Positions 7,420 to 13,426 of a stretch of DNA of 24,540 bases are shown here, piece after piece (within the stretch, counting starts at the first letter, position 1; each line of letters begins with the position of its first letter). The stretch covers positions 1-24,540 of the forward strand of contig CABRIC010000029.1 in NCBI GenBank assembly GCA_902470905.1, given 5' to 3'. The stretch is from an uncultured Collinsella sp. Its GTDB lineage: Bacteria; Actinomycetota; Coriobacteriia; Coriobacteriales; Coriobacteriaceae. The notes beneath the pieces were generated by a model, which had not been told where the DNA came from, made no database searches, and was given only the letters and a program-made list of their open reading frames with translations. Made by a program: the position numbers and the translations under genes.

Positions 7420-7849
7420 GGAGAAGGCCGACTTGGCGTTCCTCTCTATGGAGCCGCCCAAGAACTACGAGACTTGGAAGAACATCGGCATCAGCTACGA
7501 GGCCGCTGGAGGCGACCACGACACGTTCCTTAGCTGGTGCTCCCACGACCCCGAGAAGTACGACGAGGCCGTTACCCGCAAGCTCTTCGAGCATGTGGAC
7601 GAGGGCGGTAGGATCACGGCGGGCACGCTCTTCTGGCATGCGGCGAACGCAGGCTGAAAGAGCACGGGCGACCATACAAGCGGAGCGCTTTGCACGGCCT
7701 CCGGCGGCCAGGACCTCTCCGGATTGCCGTACTTGGAGCAGGCGATCAAGCAAATCGAGGCCAAGGCGTTTTACCTGCACTTCTGCTGTTTACGGGAAGC
7801 AAACAGCCGTTCGGTGACGTTTTCAAGCTCAGGTCTCCAATCCCTCTGA
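7409..7849 (+). pseudogene. Primase C-terminal (PriCT-2-like) replication protein remnant with in-frame TGA
   Basis: The 82-residue open part (7409-7657) reads YETWKNIGISYEAAGG, then F-x-x-W-C, then a K-Y-D-E stretch, then GGRITAGTLFWHAANAG. This is the PriCT-2 pattern found after the primase core in phage and plasmid replication proteins. It stops at TGA 7655-7657, exactly where family members usually have Trp (AGW). The same frame stays open after the TGA to 7849 and still reads like protein (GGQDLSGLPYLEQAIKQIEA). A single TGG to TGA change is the simplest explanation. The catalytic primase part is absent upstream, so this is a decayed fragment of a plasmid, ICE or phage replication gene. 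It marks the 79-base lead-in to the methyltransferase at 7943 as mobile-element territory. Confidence 0.6.
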
Positions 7850-7942
7850 TTGCTGCTAATCTATAAAGTTAGCGAGTTGAATTCTTTTCGAGTTTGTGAC
7901 GCTCGCATACGGTCATTCTAGGACGCCGAAGGGGTGATTGCG

Positions 7943-9019
7943 ATGAGCGTTGATAGTTCCACGGAGGATAAGGCTCAGAGCGCCTCCATTGGTGCTGTGG
8001 ATTTGTTTTGCGGGGTCGGGGGCCTGACCTACGGTTTACGCACCGCTGGCATCGATGTGGTGGCTGGGTTTGACCTCGATTCCTCTTGCCAGTACGCCTA
8101 CGATGCGAACAACGGCAAAGACAAGTTCATCTGCAAGAACATCGCCGAGGTCACCGGGGAGGAAGTCAAGGAGCTCCTGAAGGACTTTGACATCAAAGTC
8201 TTGGTAGGGTGCGCTCCTTGCCAGCCCTTCTCGAAGCACCGCAAGGACAAGAAGCATCGCGAGAAGCACAAGGACTGGGGGTTGCTTGCGCAGTTTGGGA
8301 GGCTTGTACGTGAAGTGCAGCCAGATTACGTGTCCATGGAGAACGTGCCCGAGCTCGAGAAGGAGAGCATCTTCTCTGGTTTCTTGAACACGCTTAAGGA
8401 GTCCGGATACTCGGTGGAATACAGCGTCGTAAAGGCTGAGGAGTACGGTGTGCCCCAGCATCGGCGGCGATTGATTCTGCTAGCTTCTAGAAATGGGTCC
8501 ATCAGCTTGATTGACCCTACGAATGATAACGCTCATGCTGTTACGGTTCGGCAGGCAATAGGTGCGCTGCCTGCCGTGAGCGCTGGCGGCTCTTGCAGGG
8601 GGGACTCTCTGCAAACGGCGTCGGCGCTATCAGAACTAAACTTGAAGCGCATTAAGGCTTCGACGCCTAATGGCACGTGGCGAGATTGGCCTGAGGATCT
8701 GAGGCTTGATTGTCATAAAAAGGCTGCTGGCCAAACGTACCCTGCGGTCTACGGGAGGATGGCTTGGGACGAGACGTCCCCAACTATAACTACGCAGTTC
8801 TATATGTACGGTACGGGCCGGTTTGGGCATCCAGAGCAAAATCGAGCCCTAACCTTGCGTGAGGGTGCCGTCTTGCAGAGCTTCCCGCAGGATTACAAGT
8901 TCATTAGGCCTGGCGAGAAGATCAGCAAGAAAGCTGTGGCACGGCATATTGGAAACGCCGTGCCACCAAAGCTCGGCGAAGCGGTTGGCAAAAGCATAAT
9001 TGCCGCTTGCGTACACTAG
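7943..9019 (+). CDS. DNA cytosine-5 methyltransferase (second, orphan or defence-linked)
   Basis: 358 residues from ATG 7943; GAAGGGG lies about 8 bases upstream, whereas the in-frame GTG at 7934 would overlap it. All C5-MTase landmarks are present: I (DLFCGVGGLTYGL, ~20-32), IV with Cys93 (GCAPCQPFSKHR), VI (MENVPELEK, ~132), VIII (PQHRRRLILLAS, ~171), and X (HIGNAVPPKLGEAVGKS). It transfers a methyl from S-adenosylmethionine to cytosine C5. It is a different lineage from the methylase at 2907. No restriction enzyme of a known fold follows. Instead its stop overlaps, tail to tail, the stop of a HEPN gene on the other strand (9016-9019), with a DUF262 gene beyond. The three genes are AT-richer than the core. 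A self-marking role in a defence unit is inferred. Confidence 0.92.
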   Translation: MSVDSSTEDKAQSASIGAVDLFCGVGGLTYGLRTAGIDVVAGFDLDSSCQYAYDANNGKDKFICKNIAEVTGEEVKELLKDFDIKVLVGCAPCQPFSKHRKDKKHREKHKDWGLLAQFGRLVREVQPDYVSMENVPELEKESIFSGFLNTLKESGYSVEYSVVKAEEYGVPQHRRRLILLASRNGSISLIDPTNDNAHAVTVRQAIGALPAVSAGGSCRGDSLQTASALSELNLKRIKASTPNGTWRDWPEDLRLDCHKKAAGQTYPAVYGRMAWDETSPTITTQFYMYGTGRFGHPEQNRALTLREGAVLQSFPQDYKFIRPGEKISKKAVARHIGNAVPPKLGEAVGKSIIAACVH

Positions 9020-9822
9020 CCCTCTTCTGATTCGGTCATACCGCGCCGATATTCACCGGCGTTGAGGTAGGTCGAAACATCCTTGCGGAGCTGCATCAAA
9101 AATGAGTCAACATGATTGACTAGCTCCGCAAGCTCCGATGTTGTCACCTGATTGCTTGCTTCTGCAAACGAAATTGATCCATGAGCTAGGTCATTCCGTC
9201 GATTCTTGATGTCTTTAAGCTCGCTCTTAATCTCATCCCTCTTGCAGTTCGCTATATCATCATGAATCGATATTCCGTGGTCATCAAAGAGCTTGAGGAT
9301 TTTGTCTGCATCTAGATTTCCACCGGCGATGGTGTTCCGAACGCTGAATTGAAGTACGTTATTTTTAACAGCATGATCAAGCAACCTCTTGCTTATGGAC
9401 TCGGCAGTACTATTGCTGGCTTTTGGGTCGCTCAACCCGTTATACATTTGGGTATGGTGCCAAATCGATTGAAGCTTTTCGGAAACCTCAGCGTAGCCGC
9501 AACCCTCGTCCTTTACTCTGTCGTAAATCGCCTGCATGAGATTAGTGACTGAGTACTCAATGATGTTGTAGATCATAAGCTTGACGTTGGAGCGGATGAC
9601 ACTGGAAACGAGGGTCACATCTGGTGTCGATGAGGGCAGGCCACTGGGATTTGCCTTTTCAGCGATTTCGTACGCTCCTCGCATTACAGCATTGTAGCGC
9701 ACGCCCTCTGCACCTTGGTCAAGCGAATCGAGCAGGGTCGCGAGCGTAATCATGCTCTTGGTCTCACCAAGGCGGTCGTTGTAGACCTCTTCGTACCCCA
9801 AGTTAAAGTCATTGGAATCCAT
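9016..9822 (-). CDS. HEPN-domain protein (MAE_28990/MAE_18760-like), putative RNase
   Basis: 268 residues. The C-terminal third carries the HEPN signature R-x4-H as RNDLAH (Arg209, His214) after a basic helix (ELKDIKNRR), followed by another helix (ELAELVNHVDSFLMQLRKDV). In HEPN RNases these Arg and His residues cut RNA in a dimer interface. The N-terminal region (LVSSVIRSNVKLMIYNIIEYSVTNLMQAI) is helical and resembles the MAE_28990/MAE_18760 group, which I recall as frequently next to DUF262 genes. It starts 5 bases after the DUF262 stop, so the two form an operon with DUF262 first. It ends 4 bases into the convergent methyltransferase. Toxin or abortive-infection effector is the likely role; no activity is proven by sequence alone. 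Confidence 0.75.
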   Translation of the reverse strand: MDSNDFNLGYEEVYNDRLGETKSMITLATLLDSLDQGAEGVRYNAVMRGAYEIAEKANPSGLPSSTPDVTLVSSVIRSNVKLMIYNIIEYSVTNLMQAIYDRVKDEGCGYAEVSEKLQSIWHHTQMYNGLSDPKASNSTAESISKRLLDHAVKNNVLQFSVRNTIAGGNLDADKILKLFDDHGISIHDDIANCKRDEIKSELKDIKNRRNDLAHGSISFAEASNQVTTSELAELVNHVDSFLMQLRKDVSTYLNAGEYRRGMTESEEG

Positions 9823-9827
9823 AAGGT

Positions 9828-10886
9828 TTACCGCTCCGCCTTCAGCTTGTTGGCAACGAAATCAATGCGAGCTTTCAACTTGGCCTTTACGTTTGCCGAG
9901 TCTGACCGCACAAGGGTCTGGAACTCTTCGCAATCAATCCAAGACATGTCTTTGCGCGAAAGGTCCTTGTCCTCCGACAACGCCACGGCAACGCCGACCG
10001 CAATAGCTTCGAAACGCGCATGAGGAGTCGTTTTTCCTGTCGGTGTCTTTTTGAAACCCCTGTCTCCCAAGCACTTCTCAACGTATTCCAACATTTCTTT
10101 GAAGCGAGCGACGAGTTCATTGCGCTTGTCAGGTGACTCGGCAAGCTCGATGTTCATGCGATTCGTGTATTCATCCAGGTAACTAGCAACGCGGTCTTTG
10201 TAACCCTCGAAATCTGGGTAGCCGTCTGCATAGGCGAAGAAACGAGTGACAAGTTCCATGTCATCGTAGTGTTTGCGCGCCGTCTCGCTTAACGGGGCAA
10301 GTTTTATAAAGAGCGGATCTTTGGAGAGCTCGCTTACTAGTTTTGTAAAATCGCCGCCCATGGAGCCACGGCGAATTTCTTGCGATTTGAGCTGCTTGCC
10401 CGATGAATTGATACGACGAAAAATCTCCTGTCGGACGTCAAAGGTGGTCCCTTCCTCAAGGTAAACCACTCGAAAGCTCGCGTTATCGAATCTTCTTTGT
10501 ACTTCTATGGGAAGTTCTGAATAGGTCTTTCCGTTGACAGATGTAAGGATGTCTAGATTGCACAAGGTTAAATCGCCTCTGGCAAAGTTCACCAAGGCGT
10601 TCATCCTTTGCGCTCCATCAACGATTTCCGTTCTGCCATCTTCAGCATCGGCAAAGAACATGTAGGGAATGGGCAGGCCAATTAGCACAGACTCAATAAA
10701 GTAGCTGCAGTCAACGTCCGTCCAGACGAAGTTCCGTTGATAGTCAAGCGGAATGTAGAATGCATCAGCATTGAACTTATTGATGAGGTATTCCGCAACG
10801 TATTCGCGAGTGCTGAATCGCACATCCTTTTTCTTGTCGCGAATCTGTTCGGAAATCTCGATCGTCTCACTTTGTTGATCAGTCAA
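9828..10886 (-). CDS. DUF262 (GmrS/SspE-type, ParB-like fold) protein without an HNH domain
   Basis: 352 residues from a TTG at 10886; GAGGTG lies 8 bases upstream and no better ATG precedes the domain. DUF262 landmarks: IPLDYQRNFVW (~45-55), then ESVLIGLPIPYMFF, then the D-G-x-Q-R nucleotide-binding motif as DGAQR (90-94), then IFRRINSSGKQLKSQEIR (~155-172). Family proteins hydrolyse nucleotides and, in GmrSD and SspE, are fused to a DUF1524 HNH nuclease that cuts modified or foreign DNA. The remaining ~170 residues here have no HNH motif and look like a helical sensor domain. The downstream HEPN gene may supply the nuclease in trans. A palindrome at 10976-11011 lies upstream and may control the operon. 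Confidence 0.85.
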   Translation of the reverse strand: MTDQQSETIEISEQIRDKKKDVRFSTREYVAEYLINKFNADAFYIPLDYQRNFVWTDVDCSYFIESVLIGLPIPYMFFADAEDGRTEIVDGAQRMNALVNFARGDLTLCNLDILTSVNGKTYSELPIEVQRRFDNASFRVVYLEEGTTFDVRQEIFRRINSSGKQLKSQEIRRGSMGGDFTKLVSELSKDPLFIKLAPLSETARKHYDDMELVTRFFAYADGYPDFEGYKDRVASYLDEYTNRMNIELAESPDKRNELVARFKEMLEYVEKCLGDRGFKKTPTGKTTPHARFEAIAVGVAVALSEDKDLSRKDMSWIDCEEFQTLVRSDSANVKAKLKARIDFVANKLKAER

Positions 10887-10975
10887 TCGCCTTCACCTCA
10901 ATCTATAGCAGGACGAAGCCAACTTAGGTCTGACTGGCTGTGGGATGTGAAGCCCTCTCCCATAACCAATGCTGC

Positions 10976-11011
10976 ACTCTAATGATACCAGCAGATGCCT
11001 GGCATTAGAGT
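10976..11011. promoter_or_regulatory. Palindrome upstream of the DUF262-HEPN operon
   Basis: ACTCTAATG (10976-10984) and CATTAGAGT (11003-11011) are perfect inverted repeats, and CCAG/CTGG (10988-10991, 10999-11002) extends the pairing inside. No T-tract flanks it on the minus strand, so an operator (or RNA hairpin in a leader) about 90 bases before the TTG start is preferred to a terminator. It could equally terminate transcription entering from the IS remnant. Confidence 0.45.
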
Positions 11012-11110
11012 CGTGCCCCTCTGCCACTTTGTGACGCCCGTCTAGGCTGCTCGTATCGAGTAACTGGGCGGGCGCCTTGTTGTGCCTGCCGCGATTTGAA
11101 AGCAGGATAC

Positions 11111-11357
11111 ATGGACGGTGAGACTCATGGCGACGAGGCGGCGAAGGTCGAGCTCGCGGAAGGGCAAGAGGACGCGAGGTCGGCAGAGGTGGCGGACGCC
11201 CTTCGCTCGGGGATCGAAGCGGTGGAGGGCGCAGCAGCCGACGAGCGCGTGGAGTACTGAGCTCAGGCTCGCTGGGGCGCGGAGCGTCAAGGCCGCGCGT
11301 GCCCTTCTCGACGAACACGGGGGCGACGTGGGCGCGCTCAAGGAGGCGGAGCCCTGA
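11111..11357 (+). pseudogene. Possible frameshifted small gene remnant
   Basis: The ATG at 11111 opens 49 codons of acidic, helix-like sequence (AKVELAEGQEDARSAEVADA) ending at TGA 11258. The frame one base over then reads LRLAGARSVKAARALLDEHGG to TGA 11355-11357. Both parts look like protein, and joining them would need a frameshift near 11258. I do not recognise the family. The high GC of the stretch makes open frames likely by chance, so this is weak. The remaining sequence from 10887 to 11434 holds nothing else I can support. Confidence 0.25.
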
Positions 11358-11434
11358 CTCTTCTCGGTCTCCCCGCGTCCGCTGGGACCACGGGGCTGCC
11401 AAACGCGGGAGCCGCTGTTTGTGTCGACGACAAG

Positions 11435-11811
11435 CTGAACATTGTGGCGCGACCAAATTGAGCACTTTGGCAAACACGCCGCGTTAACCTATCCCACCGC
11501 CTTGCCGAGTATGAGCGTCGCCTCCATACGGTGACTCGCGCCGGTGAACTCGACCAGGCGGCCGTGGTGGACGATGCGGTCGATCATCGCCGCCGCCATC
11601 TTGTCGTCCCCCAGGACCGTGCCCCACTTGCTGAACTCAATGTTTGTGGTGATGACCAGGCTGTGCCTCTCGTAGCAGTCCGACACCCCCTGGAACAGCA
11701 GCCTCGCGCTGTCGAGGTCCAGCGGCACGTAGCCGAACTCGTCCAGGATGACCAGGTCGTTTCTGGCGATGTCCCTCATCGCCGCCTCCAGCGAGTGCTC
11801 GCGCGCCGCCT
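11435..11811 (-). mobile_element. IS21-family insertion sequence remnant
   Basis: The remnant contains the 3' part of istB and the start of an end region. Beyond the istB stop lie two related 14-base units, at 11435-11448 and 11458-11471, matching at 10 of 14 positions with a 23-base period and sharing the pattern TGA-CA-T-GGC. IS21 elements carry such repeated transposase-binding sites inside their ends. The istA gene and the 5' half of istB are absent, so the element cannot move by itself. The exact terminal dinucleotide could not be fixed. It lies between the DUF262 operon and tRNA-Val, as expected for an island edge. Confidence 0.65.
11489..11811 (-). pseudogene. istB: istB (IS21 transposition ATPase helper), 5'-truncated
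   Basis: The C-terminal ~107 codons of an IstB ATPase remain, ending at TAG 11491-11489. Clear family features are the Walker B and adjacent segment (DLVILDEFGYVPLD), LLFQGVSDCYERHS, the sensor-like VITTNIEFSKWGTVLGDDKMAAAMIDRI stretch, and the H-H-G-R-L-V-E-F-T-G end. Intact IstB is about 250 residues, with a Walker A (GxxGxGKT) about 60 residues before the Walker B. That part is missing: homology stops near 11811, where a TTTGGGATACA tandem repeat begins. IstB oligomerises on target DNA and delivers it to IstA. The fragment should be inactive. Confidence 0.8.
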
Positions 11812-11833
11812 TTTGGGATACATTTGGGATACA
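11812..11833. repeat. Tandem 11-base repeat at the istB truncation point
   Basis: TTTGGGATACA occurs at 11812-11822 and again at 11823-11833, back to back. The first copy abuts the point where istB homology ends. It may be a scar of the event that cut istB or of insertion beside the tRNA terminator. Confidence 0.55.
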
Positions 11834-11848
11834 GCGCTATATACAAGA

Positions 11849-11883
11849 AACCGGTCTACCGCATTTCCGCAGGTAGACCGGTT
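11849..11883 (-). terminator. Rho-independent terminator of tRNA-Val
   Basis: AACCGGTCTACC (11849-11860) pairs perfectly with GGTAGACCGGTT (11872-11883), a 12-base stem with an 11-base loop. On the minus strand the stem is followed by TTCTTGT. It lies 7 bases past the CCA end of tRNA-Val. Confidence 0.7.
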
Positions 11884-11890
11884 GAACAAT

Positions 11891-11965
11891 TGGTGGGCGT
11901 TAGAAGATTTGAACTTCTGACCTCTTCCGTGTCAGGGAAGCGCTCTCCCCCTGAGCTAAACGCCC
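11891..11965 (-). tRNA. tRNA-Val (anticodon GAC), CCA encoded
   Basis: The minus strand folds into a full cloverleaf. Acceptor stem is GGGCGTT/AACGCCC, D-arm GCTC/GAGC, anticodon arm CTTCC-CTGACAC-GGAAG, T-arm AGAAG-TTCAAAT-CTTCT, then discriminator A and encoded CCA. Total length is 75 with CCA. The loop CTGACAC gives anticodon GAC, reading Val codons GTC and GTT. Its 3' end faces the accessory block, the usual orientation for tRNA-directed integration. A promoter and a terminator frame it. Confidence 0.96.
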
Positions 11966-11973
11966 GATCAAGG

Positions 11974-11989
11974 GTGCGCAAGTGCGCAA
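11974..11989. repeat. Tandem 8-base duplication in the tRNA leader
   Basis: GTGCGCAA is present twice in a row (11974-11981, 11982-11989), between the tRNA promoter and the tRNA 5' end. It is probably a replication-slippage duplication with no effect on the mature tRNA. Confidence 0.5.
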
Positions 11990-11994
11990 GGGAT

Positions 11995-12023
11995 AATATA
12001 ACGGAGCCTGAACTCGGTGGCAA
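11995..12023 (-). promoter_or_regulatory. Promoter of tRNA-Val
   Basis: On the minus strand TTGCCA (12023-12018), a 17-base spacer and TATATT (12000-11995) give a good sigma70-type promoter. Transcription would start near 11988, about 23 bases before the mature tRNA. Confidence 0.65.
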
Positions 12024-12254
12024 GAACATTTTTAAAAATCGCTTACATTGTGGAATTCGAGGGCTTTGTCATATCCATTTCAAAAGAGTCTGCTGCCGCG
12101 ATTTGGCTGTCGCATAATGCAGGGCCATTGCGGTATCGAGCTATAGAAAGACGCCTGCGGAATTGTCCTACCGATAAGCGGACAAGCCTCCGGCTGGTGA
12201 CTTCGCCGTGGTAAGGTAAGCCGAATTGTTTCCAGGCTGTTTCGGGGGAGTGGA

Positions 12255-13277
12255 ATGAGCAAAGAGTGTGTCGAGCAGGTCGAAGGCGCAGGGGCTTCGG
12301 TGCCGATGACCGATATGTCGAACATTGATGTGCCCGAGGGCACCGACGAGCTCAGCCGTAGCACCCGCCGCGCCTGGCGCGACCGCCTTAACGATGCGTC
12401 GTCGCGCAAGATGATCACGGGCGTCTTGGCTACGTTGGTGGGCGGTTCGTTTTGGGGCTTCTCGGGCACCAGCGCGAGCTTTCTGTTCGATACCTACCAC
12501 GTCGACACCTTGTGGCTTATGAGCGTGCGTCAGATTCTCGCCGGTCTACTCTTTATGGCCGTGGTTGTTACGCGCGACCGCGAGCGCCTGATTAAGCTCT
12601 GGACCACACCCGCCGATCGCAAGCAGCTGCTGCTCTTTACCGCCTTTGGCCTGCTGTTCAACCAGTTTTGCTATCTTTCGGCCGTGCGCCTGACGAACGC
12701 CGGAACCGCGACGGTGCTCCAGTGCCTGCAGCTCGTTATCATCATGGGCTACGCCTGCGTGACCGATCGCCGCATGCCGCGTACTCGTGAAGTCATCGGC
12801 ATTGGCCTGGCTCTGGGTGGAACCTTTTTAATTGCCACCGGCGGCGACCCTACCAGCCTGAATATCTCGCCGCTTGGCCTGGCAGCAGGTCTTATGTGTG
12901 CGGTCAGCGCCGCGTGTATGGCGGTGATTCCCGCCAAGATCCTGCCCGAATACGGTAGCCCCATCGTCACGGGCTCGGCAATGCTCACGGCGGGCGTGGC
13001 CTCATGTGTCTTCGTGCAGCCCTGGGCGCATATGCCGGCGCTCGATGCCGCCGGTATCGAGGCGCTCGCGGTGTTCGTGGTTATCGGCTCGTTTTTTGCT
13101 TACATGCTCTATATGCAGGGCGTTAAGGACATCGGCTCGGTGCGTGCGAGCCTCATCGGAACTGTGGAGCCGGTTTCGGCGACCATCACCAGCGCCGTTA
13201 TGCTGGGCACGGTGTTTTTGCCGACCGACCTTATCGGCTTTGCCATGATCATCGTGATGATGTTCCTCACGGTGTAG
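12255..13277 (+). CDS. DMT/EamA-family transporter
   Basis: 340 residues from ATG 12255, with GGGGGAG six bases upstream. After a polar N-terminal tail of ~50 residues come about ten hydrophobic helices, in two EamA repeats. The first opens with TGVLATLVGGSFWGFSGTSASFL; the second ends with GTVEPVSATITSAVMLGTVFLPTDLIGFAMI. Family hallmarks are the L-x-N-x-x-Y-L-S-A-V-R-x-T-N-A-G-T-A loop near residue 145 and the G-T-x-E-P-V near the end. Members export metabolites, amino acids or drugs across the inner membrane by proton exchange; the substrate cannot be read from sequence. The N-terminal tail is longer than usual, so a later start is possible. It is monocistronic, with 289 bases upstream holding the tRNA promoter. 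Confidence 0.88.
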   Translation: MSKECVEQVEGAGASVPMTDMSNIDVPEGTDELSRSTRRAWRDRLNDASSRKMITGVLATLVGGSFWGFSGTSASFLFDTYHVDTLWLMSVRQILAGLLFMAVVVTRDRERLIKLWTTPADRKQLLLFTAFGLLFNQFCYLSAVRLTNAGTATVLQCLQLVIIMGYACVTDRRMPRTREVIGIGLALGGTFLIATGGDPTSLNISPLGLAAGLMCAVSAACMAVIPAKILPEYGSPIVTGSAMLTAGVASCVFVQPWAHMPALDAAGIEALAVFVVIGSFFAYMLYMQGVKDIGSVRASLIGTVEPVSATITSAVMLGTVFLPTDLIGFAMIIVMMFLTV

Positions 13278-13426
13278 TTGACGCCGCCGCCAAGACAGAA
13301 AAGGTGTTGTGCCGCATTTTCGCCAATTGATGCCCGTGTCTGGAGTTTAGCTGTCGATGCTCAAAATGCCATAAACTAGTAACGTTATGGACTTTTTCAT
13401 TGCGACTCAATTGCGAGGATTTCTTT

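Noticed and set aside
10893..11477. A 194-codon minus-strand frame upstream of the DUF262 gene
   Set aside because: Pro/Arg/Ser-rich product typical of non-coding GC-rich DNA, and it runs through the palindrome and the IS end repeats.
11891..11965. att core duplication of the tRNA-Val 3' end at the far side of the island
   Set aside because: I looked for copies of the tRNA 3' sequence around 6900-7100 and 400-700 and saw none; only 8-base chance matches were found.
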